A stretch of 13,552 nucleotides of DNA from Rikenellaceae bacterium. GTDB lineage: Bacteria; Bacteroidota; Bacteroidia; Bacteroidales; UBA932. The DNA is taken from NCBI GenBank assembly GCA_900769885.1, contig CAAGIG010000064.1:1-13552 (forward strand). Direction: 5' to 3'. Shown in pieces: positions 6,851-13,260 of the stretch. The first letter of the stretch is position 1. Each line of letters begins with the position of its first letter. The notes beneath the pieces were generated by a model, which was given only the letters and a program-made list of their open reading frames with translations, was not told where the DNA came from and did not search any database. A program made the position numbers and the translations under genes.

Positions 6851-7012
6851 ATGGCAAAGAAAGCGGTTGCGACCTTTAGAGGCGATAAAACTTCTAAAAG
6901 AACTTTGGTAAAATGCATCAGAATGGACAGATCTGAACGTTCAGGTGCTTACATTTTCAAAGAAGATTTCATTGATACCGAGCGTACCAAAGAATTTTTT
7001 GAAAAGAAATAA
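6851..7012 (+). CDS. Small ribosomal protein of the DUF4295 (bL38) family
   Basis: This 53-residue basic frame starts MAKKAVATFRGDKTSKRT and ends TERTKEFFEKK. The order rpmB-rpmG-small gene, the MAKK start, the central SGAYIFKEDFI and the FFEKK end match DUF4295, a Bacteroidota-specific family. I believe this family is the one named bL38 after the Flavobacterium johnsoniae ribosome structure; that link is from memory. It begins 16 bases after rpmG without an SD sequence and ends 37 bases before an intrinsic terminator. In many relatives ftsY follows this gene, but here the unit stops. The family assignment is strong from context and sequence; the exact binding site on the 50S subunit is not visible here. 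Confidence 0.88.
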   Translation: MAKKAVATFRGDKTSKRTLVKCIRMDRSERSGAYIFKEDFIDTERTKEFFEKK

Positions 7013-7048
7013 TTTAGCTGCGCTATAACCATATAGCAATGATTTATG

Positions 7049-7077
7049 AGAGGGTATTCTTTTGGATGCCCTCTTTT
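7049..7077 (+). terminator. Intrinsic terminator of the rpmB-rpmG-bL38 unit
   Basis: AGAGGGTAT (7049-7057) pairs with ATGCCCTCT (7066-7074), nine pairs including one G-T wobble, around an 8-base loop. It is followed by a T-rich run (TTTATTTTTAT). Confidence 0.85.
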
Positions 7078-7143
7078 ATTTTTATATATCTTCTCGTGGC
7101 TTTTGATGTCGGTGGTGTTTGTTGCGATGATTTGTGCATAAAA

Positions 7144-7177
7144 AAAGGAGCTGCGAGTTTTGGGTCGTAGCTCCTTT
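7144..7177. terminator. Intrinsic terminator of maeB, also usable on the plus strand
   Basis: AAAGGAGCTGCGA (7144-7156) pairs with TCGTAGCTCCTTT (7165-7177), 13 pairs with one G-T wobble. On the minus strand the stem runs into a T run (complement of A7140-7146), so it mainly ends the maeB transcript. On the plus strand the T run is offset (7184-7189), giving a weaker backup terminator. Confidence 0.85.
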
Positions 7178-7198
7178 GTGTAATTTTTTGAATTTGTT

Positions 7199-9511
7199 TT
7201 ATTCTTCTTTGTCCAGGCGGCAGTTTCCGGCTTTCATTGCAATTGCTGCGTCTATTGAGGCGATGGTTGCGAGGTTGAATATTTCTCTTACTGGTGATTC
7301 AACTGAGATGAAGTGGACCGGTTTGTTGAGGCCGATTTGAATTGGGCCGATGGCTTCTCCTTTGCTCAGGTGCAGGAATGTTTCGTGGGTGAGGGTTGCT
7401 GCATTGAGGCTTGGGAAGATGAGTGTGTTTACATCTTTGCCACGAAGTTTGTTGAAAGGATAGATTCGGTCTCTTTTCTCTTTGTTCAAAGCGATGTCTA
7501 CCTGCATCTCTCCATCTACGCAAAGTTCAGGGTAGAGTTCGTGGAGTTGTGCAACTGCTTCGCTGACCATTTTGGGTGAACTTTCGCCTGCTCCTTCTTC
7601 TGATCCGAAGTTGCTGTAGGATAGCATTGCGATGACGGGGTCGAAGGAGTAGTATTCAACTGCACCTTTGGTTAATCTTGTGATGTCTATAAGTGTCTCT
7701 TTGTCAATGTGTTTGTTGATCATTGTGTCTGCCACGAACATAATGCCCCGGTTGGGTGTGTTGATGATGTGGAGAGTTGCAAAGGTGTTGAATCCGGGTC
7801 TGATGCCGATGACATCTTTGGCAATGTTCGGTATTGAACTGTCGTTGGAGTATGTTCCTGCGATAAATGCGTCTGCATCACCGGTTTCTACCATCATACA
7901 TCCGAACCAGTTTCTGCCGTACATTTTTTCGTATGTGTCTCTGTATGCAAAGCCTTTTCGAGGGTTTTTCTCAACGAGAATTTTGGCATATCTCTCTCTG
8001 CGCTCTCTTTCAGAGTACTCTCTTGGGTTTACAATTTCAATACCTTCCAATGATACTCCGAGTTCTTCGGCTCTGGATTTGATGATGTCTGCATTTCCGA
8101 GCAGGATAGGGTGACAGACTCCTTCGGTGCGGGCAAGGACTGCTGCCTGAAGGATGTTGTCTGTATTTCCTTCTCCGAAAACTACGCGCATAGGTTGGCA
8201 ACGGGCAACCTCTATGAATCTGCGGATTAGCTTGTTGTCGTATCCCATCATTGTTTTCAGATGACTGTCGTATCCGTTCCAGTCGGTAATCGGTTTTCTC
8301 GCAATTCCTGACTCGATGGCTGCTTTTGCAACAGCCGGGGCAACTGCTGAAAGGAGTCTTGGGTCAAGGGGTTTGGGCAAGATGTAGTCGGGTCCGAATT
8401 TCAATTCTTCCAATCCGTATGCGACGCTGACAACGCTGGGGACAGGTTCTTTTGCCAATGCTGCAATTGCCTTTACTGCAGCAAGTTTCATCTCTTCATT
8501 AATGGCGGTGGCTCTGACATCCAATGCACCTCTGAATATATATGGGAATCCGAGAACATTGTTGATCTGGTTTGGATAATCTGAACGTCCTGTCGCAAAA
8601 ATCAAGTCTTTGCGGGTGTTGTGAGCTGCGTGGAAATCAATTTCCGGGTCGGGGTTTGCCAAGGCAAAGACAATGGGTTTTTCAGCCATTGACTCAAGCA
8701 TTGCGGGGGTCAGAACATCTTTGACAGAGAGTCCGAGGAATAGGTCTGCACCTACCATTGCCTCTTCCAAAGTGTCGATTTCTCTACTTGTTGCAAATGC
8801 TTTTTTCTGAGCATTCAAATCGTTTCTTCGATTTGAGATAACCCCTTTGCTGTCGCACATTACAATATTTTCTCTCTTGACACCTAATTCAACGTAGAGA
8901 TTTGTGCAAGCGATAGCTGCAGCTCCTGCTCCATTGACAACAACTTTGATTTCATCCAGTTTTTTGCCTTGCAGTTCCACTGCATTGAGCAGTCCTGCGC
9001 CGGAGATAATGGCTGTTCCGTGCTGGTCGTCGTGCATTACAGGGATATCACATTCTTCTTTGAGACGTTTCTCTATTTCAAAACATTCGGGGGCTTTGAT
9101 ATCTTCAAGGTTGATACCACCGAAAGTTGGGGCAATGGCCTTTACCACTTGAATGAATTTGTCGGGGTCGGTTTCATTTACCTCAATGTCGTAGCAGTCC
9201 AGTCCTGCAAATATCTTGAATAACAATGATTTACCTTCCATTACTGGTTTTCCTGCCTGGGCTCCGATATTGCCAAGTCCGAGCACTGCAGTTCCGTTGG
9301 AGATTACAGCGACAAGGTTACCTTTATTGGTATATTCGTAAGCATCTTCCGGTTTTTGTTCAATTTCCAGGCAAGGGTATGCAACTCCTGGTGAGTATGC
9401 AAGTGATAAGTCGTGTTGGGATGAATATGGTTTTGTAGGCAGTGTCTCGATTTTACCGGGCTTCTCAAATTTGTGGTAATCGAGTGCCATTTTCTTATTT
9501 ATCTTGCTCAT
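7199..9511 (-). CDS. maeB: NADP-type malic enzyme fused to a phosphotransacetylase-like domain
   Basis: The protein oxidatively decarboxylates malate to pyruvate in the cytoplasm, usually with NADP+, feeding NADPH and pyruvate to biosynthesis. It is 770 residues, the size of the fused MaeB class. The malic N domain has LAYSPGVAYPC (37-47), SNGTAVLGLGNIGAQAGKPV (71-90) and Lys94 in MEGKSLLFK. The metal-binding region includes EDIKAPECFEIE (136-147) and HDDQHGTA (160-167). The dinucleotide fold has VNGAGAAAIAC (192-202), and ALANPDPEIDF follows. From about residue 425 (MRVVFGEGNTDN) a phosphotransacetylase-like domain runs to the end; in MaeB proteins this part is regulatory, responding to acetyl-CoA, and not catalytic. 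The start MSKINKKMALDYHKFEK has the register usual for the family. Its own promoter and terminator make it a single-gene unit. Confidence 0.96.
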   Translation of the reverse strand: MSKINKKMALDYHKFEKPGKIETLPTKPYSSQHDLSLAYSPGVAYPCLEIEQKPEDAYEYTNKGNLVAVISNGTAVLGLGNIGAQAGKPVMEGKSLLFKIFAGLDCYDIEVNETDPDKFIQVVKAIAPTFGGINLEDIKAPECFEIEKRLKEECDIPVMHDDQHGTAIISGAGLLNAVELQGKKLDEIKVVVNGAGAAAIACTNLYVELGVKRENIVMCDSKGVISNRRNDLNAQKKAFATSREIDTLEEAMVGADLFLGLSVKDVLTPAMLESMAEKPIVFALANPDPEIDFHAAHNTRKDLIFATGRSDYPNQINNVLGFPYIFRGALDVRATAINEEMKLAAVKAIAALAKEPVPSVVSVAYGLEELKFGPDYILPKPLDPRLLSAVAPAVAKAAIESGIARKPITDWNGYDSHLKTMMGYDNKLIRRFIEVARCQPMRVVFGEGNTDNILQAAVLARTEGVCHPILLGNADIIKSRAEELGVSLEGIEIVNPREYSERERRERYAKILVEKNPRKGFAYRDTYEKMYGRNWFGCMMVETGDADAFIAGTYSNDSSIPNIAKDVIGIRPGFNTFATLHIINTPNRGIMFVADTMINKHIDKETLIDITRLTKGAVEYYSFDPVIAMLSYSNFGSEEGAGESSPKMVSEAVAQLHELYPELCVDGEMQVDIALNKEKRDRIYPFNKLRGKDVNTLIFPSLNAATLTHETFLHLSKGEAIGPIQIGLNKPVHFISVESPVREIFNLATIASIDAAIAMKAGNCRLDKEE

Positions 9512-9545
9512 TCTCTGTCTATCTGTTGTTTAAATAAAAATTATT

Positions 9546-9577
9546 CAAATTTGGTGATAAAAATTATCATTTTCAAA
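9546..9577 (-). promoter_or_regulatory. Promoter of maeB
   Basis: On the minus strand TTTG (9577-9574), a 20-base spacer and CAAATTTG (9553-9546) match TTTG-N20-TAnnTTTG except for the first base of the -7 element. Transcription would start near 9539, about 28 bases before the ATG. The -33 element directly abuts that of the divergent rmuC promoter. Confidence 0.65.
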
Positions 9578-9601
9578 ATAATGAGTGAAATTGTATCTTT
9601 G
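9570..9601 (+). promoter_or_regulatory. Promoter of rmuC
   Basis: TATCTTTG (9594-9601) is a perfect -7 element. Twenty bases upstream lies TTTT (9570-9573), one base off TTTG. The start would be near 9608, about 13 bases before the ATG at 9621, so the apparent upstream GTG start at 9585 lies inside the promoter. Confidence 0.7.
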
Positions 9602-9620
9602 CGAATATTATACCAAAAAT

Positions 9621-10958
9621 ATGGAAACTGTATTATTTGCAATTATATCTTTGATGGCAGGACTCTTAATTGCGGTTGTCGTGATGCAAAAGAGGGCTAA
9701 ACGGACTCAGGAACAATTTCAACGCAGGGAGGAAGAACTTCTTCAGGCGAGGGACAATGCTGTTGCTTCTTTATATAATGTAGAAGGTGAGTTGAAGGTC
9801 TCAAAGGAGAGAGTGGCTCTATTGGAGCAGAGTCTGGCTTATTTCAAAGAGAGTCGTAAGGAGGATCTCGCCTCTGCTCAAAAGGAGTTTGAGGAGAAGT
9901 TGGAGAAACTGGAGTTGCTGTTTAAAGAGAAAGCGACTGAGATTCTTAAAGAGAAAAGTCGTGATTTGTCACAATTGAATGAGGGAAATTTGAAGAATGT
10001 GGTGGAGCCGCTGAGTCAAAAGATGGAGCAATTCCGTAAGGCTGTGGAGGAGTCAAAGGAGAAATCTCTGGAGAATACCACCAAGGTTGAGGAGCAGATT
10101 AAGGCAATGATTTCACATACAGACAGGATTAAGGCTGAAGCTCATAATCTGGCTACTGCTTTGAGGTCCAATAATAAGGTACAGGGCAACTGGGGTGAGC
10201 TTATTTTGTGTAATATCTTGGAAAATATGGGTTTACGCTCCGGTCAGGACTTCGTTTTGCAGCAGACTCTTACCGATGAACAGGGTGCTCCATTGGTTTC
10301 AGAGGAGACAAATCGCAAGATGATTCCTGATGCTGTGGTCTTTTTGCCTGAGAAAAGAGCTGTTGCAATTGATTCAAAGGTCTCTCTGGAGGCTTATACA
10401 AATTATGTAAATGCGGAGGAATCGGAGCAAAAGGCTTTATATTTGCAGGCGCATTGTAAAAGTGTTGAGGCGCATATCAAGGAACTTTCTGCCAAGGAGT
10501 ATGGGAAGTATTTGAATAAGGGGACTCGAAATTCAATGGAGTATGTTATAATGTTTATTCCAAATGAGGGGGCTTTCCAATTGTTCTACCGAATGTTTCC
10601 CCAGAAGTGGCACGAGGCGTTTGATAAGAAAATCATTATTGCAGGGGAGTCAAATCTTTTTGCAATGCTGAAAATTATTGAGACTGTTTGGATGCAGATC
10701 AGGCAGCAGAAGAATACTGAGCAGGTTATGGCATTAGCTGGGGAGTTGCTTGACAGGGTTGCCAAGTTTATCAATACTTTTGAGAAAGTGGGGGCAGATT
10801 TTACAAAGGTGATGGGCAGGTATGAGGAGGCCAAGAATGTGCTGAGAGGGGAGGGACAGGGACGTCAGTCTATATTGCTGACTGCCAAAAAGATGGAGAA
10901 AAGTGGTGTGGTTTCAAAGAATAAGTTTTTGACACCTGGTGAGGATTTTGAAGAATAG
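9621..10958 (+). CDS. rmuC: DNA recombination protein RmuC family
   Basis: RmuC proteins are membrane-anchored, coiled-coil proteins with a nuclease-like C-terminal domain that limit recombination at inverted repeats in E. coli. The biochemical activity is not well established. This copy has 445 residues: a membrane helix at about 4-22, then a long charged heptad-rich coiled coil (about 25-180) and the RmuC domain. Landmarks of the domain are SNNKVQGNWGELIL, PDAVVFLPEKRAVAIDSKVSL and SMEYVIMFIPNEGAFQLF. The start is the ATG at 9621, because the -7 element at 9594-9601 excludes the GTG 12 codons upstream. The beta-barrel gene begins 30 bases after the stop with no terminator between, so the two may share a transcript. 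Confidence 0.94.
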   Translation: METVLFAIISLMAGLLIAVVVMQKRAKRTQEQFQRREEELLQARDNAVASLYNVEGELKVSKERVALLEQSLAYFKESRKEDLASAQKEFEEKLEKLELLFKEKATEILKEKSRDLSQLNEGNLKNVVEPLSQKMEQFRKAVEESKEKSLENTTKVEEQIKAMISHTDRIKAEAHNLATALRSNNKVQGNWGELILCNILENMGLRSGQDFVLQQTLTDEQGAPLVSEETNRKMIPDAVVFLPEKRAVAIDSKVSLEAYTNYVNAEESEQKALYLQAHCKSVEAHIKELSAKEYGKYLNKGTRNSMEYVIMFIPNEGAFQLFYRMFPQKWHEAFDKKIIIAGESNLFAMLKIIETVWMQIRQQKNTEQVMALAGELLDRVAKFINTFEKVGADFTKVMGRYEEAKNVLRGEGQGRQSILLTAKKMEKSGVVSKNKFLTPGEDFEE

Positions 10959-10988
10959 AATTAATGTAAATATCAATTTTAACTTTTT

Positions 10989-12056
10989 ATGACTTTTAAG
11001 ATGTTGAGAAAAGGGGCTTTAGTGGCTCTGTTGTTGTTAGTTAGCGTTAGTGGTTTTGGACAGAAATTTTTGTGGGATGTCAATTTTAAATCCGGTTTTG
11101 ACAATCGTGAGTACAAAAATCTTGAGACAGCTCAGAGTGCTACTTTGTTCGGTTTGCAGTTTGAGCCTGCTGTTGGTCTTGGATGGGGTGAGGGACATTC
11201 GATTTTTGCCGGTGGGTATCTGATGGCTCATTATGGTGCCCGCAATCCACGATATACTGTTTTGCCAGAGATTTTCTATCAATATGATGGTGAGCATTTT
11301 AGGGCTAATGCCGGTATTTTCCCAAAGAGAAAGGCTAAGGGGGATTATCCTAAGGTTTTCTTGGGAGATAACAGATATTATGGTGTCCCTTTTCAAGGGG
11401 CGTTGCTTGCAGGAAAGGGTGAAACTTGGATGGCTGAGGCTATTCTTGACTGGGTTGGCAGGATAGATAAGACTTCTCCTTCTACTCGTGAAAGGTTTAT
11501 GGTTTATACTTATGCTACCAAATCATTTGGACCATTTTATCTTTCTTTTGCTGGTATGCTTTATCATTATGCCAGCAGTGAGGAGGTTAAAGGTGTTGTG
11601 GATAATATTTGGATTTATCCGTATGTGGGATTGGATTTTACAAAATGGATTCCTTTGCAAAAGATGGATTTGAGGGCAGGATGGTTGAATACTTTCCAGA
11701 ATAACAGAATTACCGGCGAAGGGTATCAGAATCCCGGCGGTTTCCAGATGGAGTTGGATATTAAGAAGTGGGGTGTCGGTGTGGACAATACTCTTTATTT
11801 GGGTGGAAATTTGCATCCTCTTTATTATGAGGTGGATGCTGCCGGTGCAATGTATGGTGAGATTTTATATTTGGGCGATCCTTATTATTCTACAGATAAG
11901 GGAATATATAACCGTCTTGAGCTCTATTTTGAGCCCAAGATCGGTAATTTTATGAAATTGAGAGTTTCATCTGTTCATCATTATGATGGTTCAGGATGGG
12001 GTTGGCAACAATTTGTAAAATTGATTATTGACCTGAATAATATCTCAATTTTTTAA
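10989..12056 (+). CDS. Outer-membrane beta-barrel protein of unknown function
   Basis: This 355-residue protein has a clear signal peptide: Met-Thr-Phe-Lys-Met-Leu-Arg-Lys, the hydrophobic run GALVALLLLVSVSG, and likely cleavage just before or after the Gln in GFGQKF. The mature part is rich in aromatic residues and Gly in alternating polar/apolar strands, for example SIFAGGYLMAHYGA, FGPFYLSFAGMLYHYAS and KKWGVGVDNTLYLGGNL. It ends in Phe (LNNISIF), the terminal aromatic recognised by the BAM machinery. I do not recognise a specific family, so substrate and role are unknown. A start at Met5 (11001) is a possible alternative. Its last 32 bases overlap the nfo gene on the other strand, and no terminator is visible after it. 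Confidence 0.8.
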   Translation: MTFKMLRKGALVALLLLVSVSGFGQKFLWDVNFKSGFDNREYKNLETAQSATLFGLQFEPAVGLGWGEGHSIFAGGYLMAHYGARNPRYTVLPEIFYQYDGEHFRANAGIFPKRKAKGDYPKVFLGDNRYYGVPFQGALLAGKGETWMAEAILDWVGRIDKTSPSTRERFMVYTYATKSFGPFYLSFAGMLYHYASSEEVKGVVDNIWIYPYVGLDFTKWIPLQKMDLRAGWLNTFQNNRITGEGYQNPGGFQMELDIKKWGVGVDNTLYLGGNLHPLYYEVDAAGAMYGEILYLGDPYYSTDKGIYNRLELYFEPKIGNFMKLRVSSVHHYDGSGWGWQQFVKLIIDLNNISIF

Positions 12057-12906
12057 TTTCTTCAGCCCAGATTTCGGGTTCGGGAGTCTCCAGGATCAAT
12101 GGTATTTCATCGATTCTGGAGTCTTTCATTATTGCCTCGAACAGAGACCATCCGATTGTGCCTGCTCCAAGGCTGTCGTGTCGGTCAACTCGGGAACCTA
12201 CCGGTTTTTTTGCGTCGTTGAGGTGCATACCTTTTAAATATTGCAGTCCTACGATTCTGTCAAGGTCTGCCATTACGCTTTCGTAGGTTTGTTGTTCTGT
12301 TTGTGCGAACAGGTCGGTGGAAGCTTCTGCGGGAATCATATTGTATCCTGCGGCGAAGGCGTGGCAGGTGTCAATGCAGTAGCCTACTCTCGATTTGTCT
12401 TCGACTTGGTCAATGATTTCTGCAAGGTGTTCAAATCTGTAGCCTACATTGCTGCCTTGTCCTGCGGTGTTTTCGATTACTGCAATTACTCCGCTGGTTT
12501 TGTCAAGGGCAATGTTTATTGATTCTGCTACCTTTCTAAGGCATTCTGTCTCAGAAATTTCTTTAAGGTGGCTTCCCGGATGGAAGTTTAGTCTGTCAAG
12601 TCCGAGTTGTTCGCATCTGCGCATCTCTTCGATGAAAGATTCTCTCGATTTTGCAAGACTCTCTTCGTTGGGGTGGCCCAGGTTGATCAGGTAGCTGTCG
12701 TGGGGTAGAATCGTTCTGGGGGTGTAACCCAGTTCCTGGCATCTTTGTTTGAACAGTTCAATGCTTTTTTCAGATAGTGCCGGGGCAAACCATTGTTTTT
12801 GGTTTTTTGTGAAGAGGGCGAAAGCTGTTGCCCCTATTTGGTGCGCATTCAGGGGTGCGTTTTCTACTCCTCCTGCAGCGCTTACGTGTGCTCCAATATA
12901 TTTCAT
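12025..12906 (-). CDS. nfo: Endonuclease IV (AP endonuclease)
   Basis: This enzyme cuts DNA 5' to abasic sites and removes blocking 3' groups in base excision repair. It has 293 residues, close to E. coli Nfo (285). All nine metal ligands known from the E. coli enzyme can be located: His69, His109, Glu145, Asp179, His182, His228, Asp241, His243 and Glu273. They lie within LPHDSYLINLGHP, NFHPGSHL, VIENTAGQG, GYCIDTCHAFAAGY, GMHLNDAK, VDRHDSLGAG and LETPE. The start is MKYIGAHVSAAGG, the standard N terminus. It is a single-gene unit with a well-formed promoter. Its 3' end runs 32 bases into the convergent beta-barrel gene. Confidence 0.97.
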   Translation of the reverse strand: MKYIGAHVSAAGGVENAPLNAHQIGATAFALFTKNQKQWFAPALSEKSIELFKQRCQELGYTPRTILPHDSYLINLGHPNEESLAKSRESFIEEMRRCEQLGLDRLNFHPGSHLKEISETECLRKVAESINIALDKTSGVIAVIENTAGQGSNVGYRFEHLAEIIDQVEDKSRVGYCIDTCHAFAAGYNMIPAEASTDLFAQTEQQTYESVMADLDRIVGLQYLKGMHLNDAKKPVGSRVDRHDSLGAGTIGWSLFEAIMKDSRIDEIPLILETPEPEIWAEEIKKLRYYSGQ

Positions 12907-12937
12907 TTTTGTTTATTTTTTCTTTGTCAATATTTTC

Positions 12938-12968
12938 CAAAGTTAATAATTTCAAATTAAGTGCCAAA
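12938..12968 (-). promoter_or_regulatory. Promoter of nfo
   Basis: On the minus strand TTTG (12968-12965), a 19-base spacer and TAACTTTG (12945-12938) match the Bacteroidota promoter consensus at every defined position. The start would be near 12931, about 25 bases before the ATG. Confidence 0.8.
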
Positions 12969-12970
12969 CA

Positions 12971-13004
12971 TTTGCTTTTGCTCGAAAGTTTGCGGGTATC
13001 TTTC
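12971..13004 (+). promoter_or_regulatory. Weak candidate promoter reading into the gene-free right end
   Basis: TTTG (12971-12974), a 22-base spacer and TATCTTTC (12997-13004) resemble the consensus, with one mismatch in the -7 element and a spacer one base longer than usual. It would diverge from nfo and transcribe the repeat region from about 13011. Confidence 0.3.
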
Positions 13005-13074
13005 GTTGTGATGCAAGATGCAATGTTATTCTTATCGGATTTCGCCTAGGTCATCAGTTTGATTTTTCTTTTGC

Positions 13075-13208
13075 AAAAACACCTGGCGCGCAAATTGGGG
13101 TTAGAGGGTGTTTTGGTGCACCAGGTGCTGCTGAGTTTTGGTACACCTGGAACGGAGATTTGGCTATGTAGATATCTGTAAAGGCAGATTGGTGATCCAG
13201 GTGTTTTT
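13075..13208. repeat. Cluster of four alternating CACCTGG/CCAGGTG arms
   Basis: CACCTGG occurs at 13080-13086 and 13144-13150 and its complement CCAGGTG at 13121-13127 and 13197-13203, alternating in orientation. Copies 1 and 4 extend to a 12-base perfect inverted repeat (AAAAACACCTGG, 13075-13086, with 13197-13208). Copies 2 and 3 form a closer hairpin. Copies 1-2 and 3-4 could also pair, so the RNA or single-stranded DNA could switch between folds. Around copies 2 and 3 there is also a 16-base direct repeat (13110-13125 and 13135-13150, 14 of 16 identical). Confidence 0.7.
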
Positions 13209-13260
13209 GGTCTTGCTGACGGGCGAAGATGTTGATTTAACTATTATAGCACTGTAATAA

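Noticed and set aside
7668..8114. 148-codon plus-strand frame inside maeB
   Set aside because: It lies entirely antisense to a conserved enzyme and reads as low-complexity Ser/Leu sequence.
9585..10958. rmuC start at GTG 9585
   Set aside because: This codon is upstream of the perfect -7 element at 9594-9601, so it is not in the expected mRNA; the ATG at 9621 begins the membrane anchor.
10959..10988. Separate promoter for the beta-barrel gene
   Set aside because: The 30-base gap has only a poor match to TAnnTTTG and no -33 element; read-through from rmuC is simpler.
13011..13049. 12-codon leader peptide MQDAMLFLSDFA
   Set aside because: It follows a weak candidate promoter, but it is short, has no codon pattern suggesting attenuation, and has no downstream gene in the window.
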